Positions 24,970-34,714 of a DNA stretch of 41,294 nucleotides are shown here, piece after piece. A program made the translations under genes and the position numbers. Source of the DNA: Verrucomicrobiota bacterium. Lineage in GTDB: Bacteria; Verrucomicrobiota; Verrucomicrobiia; Limisphaerales; Pedosphaeraceae. The DNA is taken from assembly GCA_021325145.1 (NCBI GenBank), contig JAJPHR010000081.1:1-41294 (forward strand), in the 5' to 3' direction. The notes beneath the pieces are model-generated. The model made no database searches, was not told the origin of the DNA, and saw only the letters and a program-made list of their open reading frames with translations. Every line of letters begins with the position of its first letter. Position 1 is the first letter of the stretch.

Positions 24970-26661
24970 ATGAAAACGCCACTCCTCCCCACGGCTTTGC
25001 GCCAAGGTCTCATGCTGCTCCTGTTGGCCTGCGCGCTGCATACCTTGCCGGGCCGCGCACAAACCCCGCAATTCATGACCTACCAGGGTTATTTGACCGA
25101 CCAGAATGGCAATGCCTTGGCCACCAACGGGCCGCAGAATTATGACGTCGTCTTCCGCATTTGGAACCAACCCACCGCCGGGAACGAGATCTACGGTGAG
25201 TTGCAGACGGTCACTGTGGCGAATGGTTACTTCAGCGTGCTGCTGGGCCAGGGCAGCACCTATGTGAATGGGGGCCAGCCCGAGCCACGCCCCTCGCTTT
25301 CCACCGTGTTCACCACCAACAACATCGTTTCCCCCGGCCGCTATGTTGAAATGACGGTTCAAGGAATCGGGAACGGCGGCGCCAACGTCACCATTCTCCC
25401 GCGCCTGCAATTGGTCACCGCGCCCTACGCGTTCCTGTCGGCCAATGCCAATGCGCTGGTGAACCCCACCACGGGAAACACTCTCATCTCCAGTTCCGGC
25501 AGCAACATAACCGTCAATAGTTCCTCCTTCGCCTTGGGAGGCAATCTCACGAATACCGGAGGCAACATCTACCTGGACAATGCGTTTGGCATTTTCGGCA
25601 AAAACACCACCGGCACCTACGAACAATGCCTCTGGCCTCGTTTTTCGGATAATCTCACTTACCTTAACTATGGCTCGGGAGGCTTCAGCATCCGCAATAA
25701 CAGTTCCGTCTCCACGATGTGGATGGGAAATAATGGAAATGTCGGGATTGGCAACACCTCGCCGAGCTTTCCGCTGAGCTTTCCCAGCACGCTGGGGGAC
25801 AAAATCGAACTCTGGGGCATCTCGGGGAATCATTATGGGTTTGGCGTACAGTCCGGCTTGTTACAAATCCACACCGACGTTTCCGGTTCCGATATTGCTT
25901 TTGGCTACGGTCAGAGCGGCAGTTTCGCGGAAACCATGCGCATCAAAGGCAATGGCTATGTCGGCATCGGGACGTCCACGCCAGGTTGGGCGCTTGATGT
26001 CAATGGAAGCGAACACGTGGCTGGCTATTTGGGAGTCGGAACTGCTCCTTATTCCGGAAATGGGTTGTATATCAGAGGTGGATCGACGTGCGGCATTGAG
26101 ATTCAAAATGCCTCATATTACGGGCTTTTCATCGATGGCGCCTCGGGCTACGGCGAGTATATCGTTGGTAACGAAATAGTAACTGGGACTCTTAGCAAAG
26201 GCGCCGGCACTTTCAAAATCGACCATCCCTTGGACCCGGAAAATAAGTGGCTGTACCACTCCTTCGTCGAATCGCCGGACATGATGAACGTGTATAATGG
26301 AAACACCGTGACGGACGGCAACGGTGACGCGACGGTCGGCCTGCCATCGTATTTCACCGCGCTCAACAAGGATTACCGATATCAACTCACTGTGATTGGC
26401 CAGTTTGCGCAGGCGATGGTGAGCAGTGAAGTCAGCAGCAACGCGGCGGGAATCAGTTTTGGCGTTAAAACCGACAAGCCCAACGTGAAAGTTTCGTGGC
26501 AGGTCACCGGCGTCCGCCAGGATCCCTTTGCCAACGCGCACCGCATCATTCCCGAGGTTTCCAAGACCGGCGACGAGATCGGAACACTTATTCACCCGGC
26601 GGAACGCGGCCAGCCCGAATCAAAGAGGATGCAGGCTTTGAAACATCAACCCGCCCACTAA
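24970..26661 (+). CDS. Secreted tail-fibre-like protein
   Basis: This 563-aa protein starts at the ATG at 24970, giving the signal peptide MKTPLLPTALRQGLMLLLLA. An upstream GTG at 24916 would add a charged stretch in front of it. Residues 30-160 (FMTYQGYLTDQNGNAL, NYDVVFRIWNQPTAGNEIYG, VTAPYAFLSANANALV) match the N-terminal domain common in secreted fibre-like proteins of many bacteria. Repetitive beta stretches follow, with GNVGIGNTSPSFPL and GYVGIGTSTPGWALDVNGSE as in phage tail-fibre shafts. The C-terminal part (KGAGTFKIDHPLDPENKWLY, HSFVESPDMMNVYNG) is a conserved head domain seen in such proteins. No intramolecular-chaperone peptidase motif was recognised. It lies 91 nt after the preceding gene. 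A trimeric surface fibre is the likely form, by family analogy only. Confidence 0.88.
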   Translation: MKTPLLPTALRQGLMLLLLACALHTLPGRAQTPQFMTYQGYLTDQNGNALATNGPQNYDVVFRIWNQPTAGNEIYGELQTVTVANGYFSVLLGQGSTYVNGGQPEPRPSLSTVFTTNNIVSPGRYVEMTVQGIGNGGANVTILPRLQLVTAPYAFLSANANALVNPTTGNTLISSSGSNITVNSSSFALGGNLTNTGGNIYLDNAFGIFGKNTTGTYEQCLWPRFSDNLTYLNYGSGGFSIRNNSSVSTMWMGNNGNVGIGNTSPSFPLSFPSTLGDKIELWGISGNHYGFGVQSGLLQIHTDVSGSDIAFGYGQSGSFAETMRIKGNGYVGIGTSTPGWALDVNGSEHVAGYLGVGTAPYSGNGLYIRGGSTCGIEIQNASYYGLFIDGASGYGEYIVGNEIVTGTLSKGAGTFKIDHPLDPENKWLYHSFVESPDMMNVYNGNTVTDGNGDATVGLPSYFTALNKDYRYQLTVIGQFAQAMVSSEVSSNAAGISFGVKTDKPNVKVSWQVTGVRQDPFANAHRIIPEVSKTGDEIGTLIHPAERGQPESKRMQALKHQPAH

Positions 26662-26694
26662 TGATACTCCGGCCAGTACAATGTAAATGAAGCC

Positions 26695-26805
26695 ATGGGC
26701 GAACCGGAAAAAGATGAACGGATTCCATCACTCGCTGATGAACACGGCAGGAATTATGAGACACTTGATTCCATCTCGAACCAGATGCGCCAGCGGCCAC
26801 TTTAG
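26695..26805 (+). CDS. Possible small protein, 36 aa
   Basis: ATG at 26695 to TAG at 26803-26805 gives a hydrophilic peptide starting MGEPEKDERIPSLADEHGRN. It lies between the fibre-like gene and the giant gene and stops 6 nt before the giant gene's ATG, a spacing that would suit coupled translation. It is in the same frame as the preceding gene, after two consecutive stop codons, so it could also be a decayed 3' extension. There is no recognisable family and no strong ribosome site. Confidence 0.25.
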   Translation: MGEPEKDERIPSLADEHGRNYETLDSISNQMRQRPL

Positions 26806-26811
26806 AGCGTT

Positions 26812-29800
26812 ATGAAATCAAAGTATTGCATTGTGCTGTGCCTGCTAACCCTGCTCGGGGCGGGGCGGCTCTGGGCTATTTCGTCGGTGCAATTCAACCA
26901 GAACGGCACGACCTACAACCTGCAGTCCGCGCAAGGGGTGCCCATCTCGACGGTGGTGAATCCCAGCATCGGTTCCAACGGCAAACAGCCAACGACGAAC
27001 TCCTCCTCCGGCTCCATTTACCTCGCGACCAGCAACCAGTTCGCCGGACTGATGACCTTCGGCGCCGTTACGGCCACGACCAATAATTCCCTGCTGTCGT
27101 TGACCAACGTCTATCTCCAGGGGAAGAGCAATTTTAATGGCACCGTGGCGCAGCAGATGCAGTACCCGGTGGGCCTAAACCCCGACCAATCCGTCGCCAT
27201 TGTGCTGAAACTGGCGCGGGTCGGAGCGCCCTTTGTGAGCCAGCCGATCAGCTTTTTCTTCGGCAGCGTCATTCCGGCACCCCCCACCGATTACACGGGT
27301 ACCAACCTCAATGTGGGTTTGAACTATTGGCGGCCGATACCCTTGCTGTCCACCAACCCCGCGAACAACCTGTTTTATTACAGCACCAACGCCGGAGTGG
27401 TGTTCGCCACCCAACCGGGCCCGATTACGATCACTTGGATTACTGCCGCCGAATTCGCCACCAATAATGTGCCGCCTTACACAAACCAATTGGCCGTGGG
27501 CGGAACTGGAAGTTACCTGACGAATAGCGATGGCACGATTTCCTTGTTGTTCACGGCCAATTACCTGATTTCACCGAGCCCCGTTAAAACGCCGCAGCAA
27601 ATGTATTGGACCCAGGGTGCATTTCAATCCCTCAGCCACCCGGTGGTGGTTCCGGTCGGCAAGATCAGTGCGATTAATGTGGTTTTCAACTCCGGATTTC
27701 CGGCGGCGATCACCAACTCTTACTCGATCATCGGTGGCGTCACCAATTATCAAACCCTCTGGTTCGATCCATCCCTGCATTTCATTTTTGCCAATGCCGC
27801 TGTGGGCCGGGTCTTCGTCGAACTGTTGGGCCAGCCGAACGGCAACAACTCCAGCGAGTTCCTCGGCTTTGAAATCGTGGACGTGGCCCAGGTCCCGATC
27901 CCCAACATCGTGACCAATTATCTTGGGACCCAACTGACGCCTTATCAGGATCCCACGCTCGGCGCCGGGCTTAACATCGCGCCCATCCCCAACCTGGGCA
28001 GCCAATACTACTATGCGTTTAAAGGGACGACCTATTATGCCGACCAGGCCACGTCGAACTTGACCGATTTGCAAATGTATTGGGTGGACACTGGCGTGGC
28101 GGGTTTGCAATGGCCCTATCTGTTCAACCGCTATGCCTTGGTTTGGCCGAACGATCCGGCCCTGTATAGCCATTATCTGCGTCCGCCCGCGGCCACCAAG
28201 ACCCAGGCCGCGCAGACCGCGGTTCAGTTGGATCCGCTCGAAACTCCGTCCCTGGACTATCAAGATCCGCTGGATCAACCGCGCGCTTTCCTGACGCCGA
28301 CCTACAGCTTTTACACTTGGCTGACCAACGGTTTTTCCGCCCAACGCGCCTTGTTGCGCTACAATGCCGCCGGCAATGTCCGTTTCGAGCGGGTATTCTC
28401 CTATCTCGCCCAAGGGTTGCAGAACAATCTCATTCTGGCCGGTTCGGTGATCACCAATCTCACCGCGTGGAATCCGACCAACAATACCCTGACCAATTTT
28501 GCGACCAGCTTTAATCCGCCTTATGTGACCAACGAAACCGTGAACGTAGGCGACCAAATCCTGGACCCGGCCGGTGAAATCGGCTCCACCAATGGTCCCT
28601 ATGGTGATTACTTTGCGGGCTACATCAATACCAACCTCAGCACGACCTTCCTCAATCTCAATGCGAACCTTGGCAATTCTTACGACCCGGACGCCTACGT
28701 GAATCCGTTCGTGTTCGGTTTTGACGCGGCCAACCAGGGCGCGATCATTCCCGTCAATGCCATCCCGGGCCACAACCATTTGGAAGTCTGGTGGTTCCGG
28801 CCAAACGATGCGAACCCCGTTCTGGGCTTTCAAACTGTCTATTGGCCGGCGGTCATTGGGGATTACACAATTCAATGGCCCAGCAACGCGCCGGCGATTG
28901 TGCTGGCCGGCAACGCGGGCAGCGGACCGCTGGACAGCGAGCGTGCCACCGGCAACATTTACTATCAGAACGATCCGACGAAGCCCGGCTACAATCCCAA
29001 TGAAGAGCATGCCCTCATGCTGGGTGGCCAGGCTTACGCCCTGCAGGATGACCTCAACATAACGAATGGCCCCAATTATTCCTCCGCGCCCTTTGTCTTG
29101 CTAAGTTATTTCGGGGACGATGGCAGGCCGGCCATGAGCGTCTTTCAAGTCATGCGGGAGAACCCGGCGGCAGGCATTTACTTCGACTACATCGTGGCAG
29201 CCGGCACGTTGTTGCAGGCGCCGATGCCGTTGCCATTGATGGCGCTTCCCACTGCGCCAAATACCAATTATCCCGGCGGTGTCACCAACTACGATGTCGA
29301 ACCTCCCGGAACCTCTGGCGATCTGCCCATAGGCTGGACGAGCGCCGCCGCCACCGGTCCCTACGCTCTTTATCAGGGCTTTACCTTTCAGGACCGGAAA
29401 CATGAATTTTGGGTGTATCGCGGGTTGAATGCGGGCCTCCCCCCGCTGCAGGCCGGCGCTTATAACACCAACAATAACACTTTCGGCCCGCTCCCCGATG
29501 CGACGGCCGTGGTGGGTTCAAACTTCAACTATTTCATTCACGTCTCGCGGCAACTGGCTTCGTTGACAATCGGGATGAATGATTTGCCGCCCGGCCTGAA
29601 CTGGCAGGCCAATCCGCTCAACGGCTTGAGCATTACCGGTCAACCACTGGTTACCGGTTTCTATCCGGTTACGATTGTGCTGACGGATTCGGCGGACAAC
29701 AGCCAGGTCATCCTCCCCCTCAATATCACGGTAGTGTCCAATCCGGTGCCGAATGTGGCGCTCGGACCCCTGGTTATCACCAGCACCAATATCTACTCCT

Positions 29801-32800
29801 TTCAGTCGGATACGTATTCGAACCGTCCGCCCAGCCTGGCGCAACCACCGTCGCCCACCAACAGTTTCACCATGCGGTTCTATTACAAGACGCTGGCTGG
29901 CTTTGCCTGGCCGGGCTATGTCAATCCACCTGCGGTGGGTTCAATCGTGCCTTATTTGCTGCCAAGGCAGAACAACCTTTTGATTGGAGATCCGACTTCG
30001 AGCAACACTCCCAGTCTGAGCATCGTTTATCGTCCGGTTTGGCCCGAGTTGGGTCAAAACGGCCTGCCATTGCCCACTTTGGCGCAGGGTCAGACGCTCA
30101 CCACGGCCGTAAATGGCCTGGCGGCGGTGCGTGGACAGGACAGTGTACAGGTGCTTTATCAGCAGTCCATCGCCACCAATTTTATCAAGGCTCCCGCCAG
30201 CGTGGTTCTCTTTGACCCGACGGTGCAGAAGAAATCCAGCTTGCTGACCAATGGCTTGCCGCCCAGCGTTCTCAGCGATGTCTTTGACGGCTTGAATTTC
30301 TTCCCCAACCTGCCGCCGAATCTGATCAGCCGGCTCTGGTTCGACCCCAATGGCAACAAACTGGTATTTACGGGCCAGTTTGTCTCCGACCCCGTGAACG
30401 GCGATTATGTCATGCTCAATGTCCTGCGTGACAATGATCTGGCGGCGGTCAACGCGCTTTGCCCCACATCCGACACGGTGAACTACCCGTTGTGGACCAA
30501 CGCCGTGGCTCATCTGTCCACACCCGAATTTACCTTTTACGAAAATCCGCTTCAACCCGGCAGCTACGTCATCAATCCGAACGAAACGGTCACCCGTTCC
30601 ACCGGTGACATTGTGGAAGTGACCAACTCGGATACCGCCGTGGATTCCTATGCGTTGAGCGCCGTCGGTCCCGGACAGGGCTACGTCACCTATGTAGTCG
30701 CCAACGGCCTGAATCCGCAATATGCCGGTGATCCCGTCAATATTTACATTGCGCGCGTGGCGCCGCCGCTATTCCAGGGCGCGCTGGTGGTGGTCAATAG
30801 CGCCAATGCCAGTCCTTTCAGCCAGTTGATCACCTTCCAGCACACCGCGGATTTGGCCGGACGCACGGGCCAGTACATGTATGACTGGCGAATCCAGCCG
30901 CCAGTGAACGGCCAACCGCCCCCTCTCGGCACGGAACCCAATTGGACCCAGTTGAGCCAGAATCCAGGCGGCCCGGTTTACACGCTGGGCGCCACTGGAA
31001 TCCAAGGCCTTACTGACAACTATGTGTCCATGCGCTACGGCTATCTCTACACCAATAATAACCATGTGTTCACCAATTGGTCGCAATGGGCCAATCCCAT
31101 TCTGGCCGAAGGCTGGATTTCACGGGTGACGCAGGCCCTCGATCCGGTCGCCGGGCAGACCCAGAACCTGTATCAAAACGCGGCGAACACCACCGCCAGC
31201 ATCATCCAATTGGCAGGCCCGCGGTGGAACGGAGATGTCCCCTTGAACGCGGCTTCGCTTACCAATAACGGGTTGATCCAACTCTATGAAACCGTGCTCG
31301 ACGTGGGCGAATCGTTGAGCATCAACTCGGGCATCAATTATGGTCCGGCCAACCAGGCACTGCTGCTGGCCTCCGGTTATTTGAACGATCTGTATATGAC
31401 CCTGGGCAATGCCGCCTGGGCCAATTCCCTCAATCCGACGATTGGATTTGGCACCGGCAACCAGACCTACGGGGCCGTGGCCACAGCGTCTTTCTGTTTT
31501 GAAGGCGAGGAACCCACGTTGTTGGCGCAGAATCTGGCCTTGTTGCGAGGGCGCGACGACAGCCTGTCGCCGGGCGTGGGTTTGCCTCCGGCCTACAACC
31601 GCCTTTACTGGAACTACACTTACGGCATCAGCGCCGGCGAGACCATCTACGCACTGAACTACAACATCACCGACCAAAACGGCGACGGCAAGGTGGATGC
31701 CAAGGATGCGCAAATCATGTTCCCGCAGGGACATGGCGATGCCTACGGCCATTATCTCACCGCGATGATGAATTATTACAAACTGCTGATGAACCCGAAT
31801 TTTGACTGGGTGCCCCAGGCCCAGACTGTGCTCGTGCTGGGGGCGGCGGTGACAGTGAATTATCAAAATGAAACCAAGTTTGCGGCGGCGGCGGCGGCGG
31901 TGGCGCGGACGGGCCGTCAGATTTTTGATCTTGAGTGGCGGCAGGACTATCAGCCCGGCACGGCGAATGGCTGGGGCTATTTTGCCACCAACTACGTCGG
32001 GCAATATCCGTATATCGACACCCACACCAACATGCAGCACATCACGCGCTACTGGGGCATGGATCATTGGGGTTCCCGCGTTGGCCAGGGCACCTACTTG
32101 AATTGGGTGGTGGCCAACTCAATCCTGCCGTATCAGGACAGCAATCCGAAAGACCAGGGTGTCCAGATTGTCGATCGCCAAACGGTGCAGGAATTGCAGG
32201 AACTGCCCGCCACGGCGGAGGCCCTGCAAGCCGACATGGACAACGCCAACGCGGGATTCACGCCGCTCGGTCTGGCCCAAAATGCCATCCCCTTCGACAT
32301 CAATCCACAGCAAGTCACTGGCGCCAATCCGCAGACCCACTTTGAGCAGGTTTATGCGCGGGCCGTGCAGGCGCTCAACAATGCCGTGGTGGCCTTCAAT
32401 GCCGCCCAGAACGTGACCCAGAACTTGCGCCAGCAACAGAATTCACTTTCCGATCTCCAGGACGCTGTCACCGCCCAGGAGTTGGCCTACAACGACCAGT
32501 TGATTGAACTCTACGGCACACCGTATCCGGACGATATTGGACCCGGCGGAGCTTATCCCGATGGCTATACCGGTCCGGATCTCATCCATTATATGTACGT
32601 GGACGGTGTTGGAACCAACACTTATGGCGGCATCCTGCCGGATCCGACGACCAATCAGACTTTTGCTGTTGATATTCAGAATTTCCCGGCGAATTGGTAT
32701 TCGAGCGTGTACGACAACTTCGATTTCATCACGCTCTACACGAATCCGAACTACACGAACCCGGCTTTTGCGAAGGAAATCACCTTCAATATTGGCCCGG

Positions 32801-34695
32801 ATGGGTTCAGCAAACCCTCGACCTGGACTGATGAACGCGTTTCCATAGGCAGCATTCAAAAAGCCCTGGCCGCCGTCAATGCCGCCCGGGATCAATTCCG
32901 TAATGCCTGCTCTGGCGCGCAGTCGGATAAGCAGTCCCTCGATCAGGCCATCTTGTATTTCAACGCACAAACAAACCTTGCCTGGCAAAATTTGGGCTCC
33001 CAGGGGCAGATCACTTCAGACGGCCAATCGATCAATAATATCCAGGCATACGACGGCATAGCCAACAAGGTTGTGAACGATGCCATAACAATATTTAACA
33101 ACTTGTTACAGGATGTATTGGCTGCCACCCCAAAAGAGGTCATAGCCGGACTGGCGGATGGCGGTGATTTCCTGGCCCCTCTATCTGCTGTAATTTCAAC
33201 TCCAATATTTATTGAAGAGGGAGTTACACTCGCGTTAAACGACATTGCGTACGGGGTCAGTGCCGGCTTGATCGCATCTGATCAGAACGACATCCTGAAC
33301 CTCCAATTGCAAATTGCCACCAACCAAAACACCCTGAGCCTTGAGAGCGCCGTAAGAAGTCTTGGGCAGGCCGAAAGCAAAGTTCAAAGTGACCTTGCCA
33401 CCATCAACCAGGCGGAAGTGGCGCTGAATGGCGCCCAGGCCAACTACCAGGCGTTGCTAGCGCAGGGCAACCGCATCCAGCAGGAGCGTCTGACTTTCCG
33501 TAAGCACACCGCCGCGCAGGTCCAAGGCTTCACTGTGGCGGATGCCGCCTTCCTGGTCTTCCAAAACGAAGACCTGGAACGCTATACCACACTCTTCAAT
33601 CTGGCGGCCGAATATGCCTACATGGCCGCCAACGCCTATGACTACGAAACCGGCTTGCTCAATACTCCCGCAGGCCAGGGCTTTCTAAGGCAAATCATCA
33701 GTTCCAGCGCGCTGGGCGTGATTCAGAACGGTGAACCCCAGATTTCCGGCACCGATACGGGCGATCCTGGTCTTGCCAATGCGCTGGCAGAAATGAAGGC
33801 CGACTGGGATGTGCTCAAGGGCCGCCTGGGCTTCAACAACCCCGATGGCTATGGCACAACCGTCTCCCTCCGTTCGGAGAATTACCGCATTCTCCCGGGC
33901 TCGGCCGGTGACACTCAGTGGCAGACGTTGCTCCAACAGAGCCGCGTGCCGGACTTGCTGGCCGACACGGACGTGAAAAACAATTGCCTCCAGATCGATG
34001 ACGGCAGCGGCTCGGCCGTGCCAGGCATTGTACTGACTTTCAGCACCACCATCACCGATGGTCAAAACCTCTTTGGCCAACTCCTGGGGCCGGACGACCA
34101 CAATTTCAGTTCCAGTTCTTTTGCCACCAAGATCTTTGCCGTGGGCGTGTGTTTTGATGGATATGTGGGCATGGATAACCCCACTGCCGGAGGTGGCACC
34201 ACGCCGGCGGGGCCGACGCTGGATCCAAACGCACTGGCCGCCACTCCCTACGTGTATCTGATTCCCTGTGGCGCGGATTCGATGCGCAGCCCGCCGCTCG
34301 GGGATACCAGCACGGTTCGCACTTGGAATGTGGATGACGTGGCCATCCCGCTGCCGTTCAATATCGGGGCCTCGGCATTTTCGGCCACACCATTTTACAC
34401 AACATCAGATTCGCTCTCCGAGCCGCTCTTTGCGGTGCGCAAACAAGAGGCCTTCCGCCCTGTTTCGACTACGGCCGCCTTCAGTCCCGGCATTTACGGG
34501 GCGAACGGCGCCCTGGCGCCTTCCCAATACACCAACCAGCGCCTGATCGGCAGGTCCATCTGGAACAGTAAATGGAAGCTGGTCATCCCTGGAAAGACGC
34601 TGCTGGCCGACCCGAACGTGGGTCTGACCCGGTTTATTAACTCGGTCAAGGATGTCCACTTGTATTTCATCACCTACTCCTACGCCGGCAATTAA
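26812..34695 (+). CDS. Giant secreted protein (2627 aa) with Ig-like domain, EF-like loop and C-terminal coiled coils
   Basis: A signal peptide (MKSKYCIVLCLLTLLGAGRL) opens the largest protein of the window. The first ~890 residues are beta-rich and include a motif I recall from other giant bacterial proteins (YNPNEEHALMLGGQAYALQD, ~727-746). A putative Ig-type domain follows at ~895-975. DQNGDGKVDAKD near 1621 is a calcium-loop-like motif. From ~1840 the sequence turns helical: a coiled coil (YARAVQALNNAVVAFNAAQN), the aromatic/proline patch LIELYGTPYPDDIGPGGAYP, and a second helix. A hydrophobic stretch lies at ~2100-2158 (VIAGLADGGDFLAPLSAVIS). Another coiled coil covers ~2161-2233 (ILNLQLQIATNQNTLSLESA). 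The end (KLVIPGKTLLADPNVGLTRF ... HLYFITYSYAG) looks conserved. The helix-hydrophobic-helix order recalls pore-forming or Tc-toxin-like subunits, but this is only an analogy. Function unknown. Confidence 0.9.
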   Translation: MKSKYCIVLCLLTLLGAGRLWAISSVQFNQNGTTYNLQSAQGVPISTVVNPSIGSNGKQPTTNSSSGSIYLATSNQFAGLMTFGAVTATTNNSLLSLTNVYLQGKSNFNGTVAQQMQYPVGLNPDQSVAIVLKLARVGAPFVSQPISFFFGSVIPAPPTDYTGTNLNVGLNYWRPIPLLSTNPANNLFYYSTNAGVVFATQPGPITITWITAAEFATNNVPPYTNQLAVGGTGSYLTNSDGTISLLFTANYLISPSPVKTPQQMYWTQGAFQSLSHPVVVPVGKISAINVVFNSGFPAAITNSYSIIGGVTNYQTLWFDPSLHFIFANAAVGRVFVELLGQPNGNNSSEFLGFEIVDVAQVPIPNIVTNYLGTQLTPYQDPTLGAGLNIAPIPNLGSQYYYAFKGTTYYADQATSNLTDLQMYWVDTGVAGLQWPYLFNRYALVWPNDPALYSHYLRPPAATKTQAAQTAVQLDPLETPSLDYQDPLDQPRAFLTPTYSFYTWLTNGFSAQRALLRYNAAGNVRFERVFSYLAQGLQNNLILAGSVITNLTAWNPTNNTLTNFATSFNPPYVTNETVNVGDQILDPAGEIGSTNGPYGDYFAGYINTNLSTTFLNLNANLGNSYDPDAYVNPFVFGFDAANQGAIIPVNAIPGHNHLEVWWFRPNDANPVLGFQTVYWPAVIGDYTIQWPSNAPAIVLAGNAGSGPLDSERATGNIYYQNDPTKPGYNPNEEHALMLGGQAYALQDDLNITNGPNYSSAPFVLLSYFGDDGRPAMSVFQVMRENPAAGIYFDYIVAAGTLLQAPMPLPLMALPTAPNTNYPGGVTNYDVEPPGTSGDLPIGWTSAAATGPYALYQGFTFQDRKHEFWVYRGLNAGLPPLQAGAYNTNNNTFGPLPDATAVVGSNFNYFIHVSRQLASLTIGMNDLPPGLNWQANPLNGLSITGQPLVTGFYPVTIVLTDSADNSQVILPLNITVVSNPVPNVALGPLVITSTNIYSFQSDTYSNRPPSLAQPPSPTNSFTMRFYYKTLAGFAWPGYVNPPAVGSIVPYLLPRQNNLLIGDPTSSNTPSLSIVYRPVWPELGQNGLPLPTLAQGQTLTTAVNGLAAVRGQDSVQVLYQQSIATNFIKAPASVVLFDPTVQKKSSLLTNGLPPSVLSDVFDGLNFFPNLPPNLISRLWFDPNGNKLVFTGQFVSDPVNGDYVMLNVLRDNDLAAVNALCPTSDTVNYPLWTNAVAHLSTPEFTFYENPLQPGSYVINPNETVTRSTGDIVEVTNSDTAVDSYALSAVGPGQGYVTYVVANGLNPQYAGDPVNIYIARVAPPLFQGALVVVNSANASPFSQLITFQHTADLAGRTGQYMYDWRIQPPVNGQPPPLGTEPNWTQLSQNPGGPVYTLGATGIQGLTDNYVSMRYGYLYTNNNHVFTNWSQWANPILAEGWISRVTQALDPVAGQTQNLYQNAANTTASIIQLAGPRWNGDVPLNAASLTNNGLIQLYETVLDVGESLSINSGINYGPANQALLLASGYLNDLYMTLGNAAWANSLNPTIGFGTGNQTYGAVATASFCFEGEEPTLLAQNLALLRGRDDSLSPGVGLPPAYNRLYWNYTYGISAGETIYALNYNITDQNGDGKVDAKDAQIMFPQGHGDAYGHYLTAMMNYYKLLMNPNFDWVPQAQTVLVLGAAVTVNYQNETKFAAAAAAVARTGRQIFDLEWRQDYQPGTANGWGYFATNYVGQYPYIDTHTNMQHITRYWGMDHWGSRVGQGTYLNWVVANSILPYQDSNPKDQGVQIVDRQTVQELQELPATAEALQADMDNANAGFTPLGLAQNAIPFDINPQQVTGANPQTHFEQVYARAVQALNNAVVAFNAAQNVTQNLRQQQNSLSDLQDAVTAQELAYNDQLIELYGTPYPDDIGPGGAYPDGYTGPDLIHYMYVDGVGTNTYGGILPDPTTNQTFAVDIQNFPANWYSSVYDNFDFITLYTNPNYTNPAFAKEITFNIGPDGFSKPSTWTDERVSIGSIQKALAAVNAARDQFRNACSGAQSDKQSLDQAILYFNAQTNLAWQNLGSQGQITSDGQSINNIQAYDGIANKVVNDAITIFNNLLQDVLAATPKEVIAGLADGGDFLAPLSAVISTPIFIEEGVTLALNDIAYGVSAGLIASDQNDILNLQLQIATNQNTLSLESAVRSLGQAESKVQSDLATINQAEVALNGAQANYQALLAQGNRIQQERLTFRKHTAAQVQGFTVADAAFLVFQNEDLERYTTLFNLAAEYAYMAANAYDYETGLLNTPAGQGFLRQIISSSALGVIQNGEPQISGTDTGDPGLANALAEMKADWDVLKGRLGFNNPDGYGTTVSLRSENYRILPGSAGDTQWQTLLQQSRVPDLLADTDVKNNCLQIDDGSGSAVPGIVLTFSTTITDGQNLFGQLLGPDDHNFSSSSFATKIFAVGVCFDGYVGMDNPTAGGGTTPAGPTLDPNALAATPYVYLIPCGADSMRSPPLGDTSTVRTWNVDDVAIPLPFNIGASAFSATPFYTTSDSLSEPLFAVRKQEAFRPVSTTAAFSPGIYGANGALAPSQYTNQRLIGRSIWNSKWKLVIPGKTLLADPNVGLTRFINSVKDVHLYFITYSYAGN

Positions 34696-34714
34696 CTGTA
34701 TAAGCTGGATGATT

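Noticed and set aside
27571..29010. 479-aa minus-strand open frame inside the giant gene
   Set aside because: It is low-complexity Val/Gly/Arg/Ile sequence typical of the complement of TN-rich coding DNA, with no motif; the plus strand has clear signal peptide and family features.
31120..32067. 315-aa minus-strand open frame
   Set aside because: Same kind of antisense shadow under the giant gene, with no recognisable domain.
26812..34695. Assignment of the giant protein as a Tc toxin A subunit
   Set aside because: Only the helical topology is similar; no TcA signature domain and no TcB/TcC partner gene in the window.
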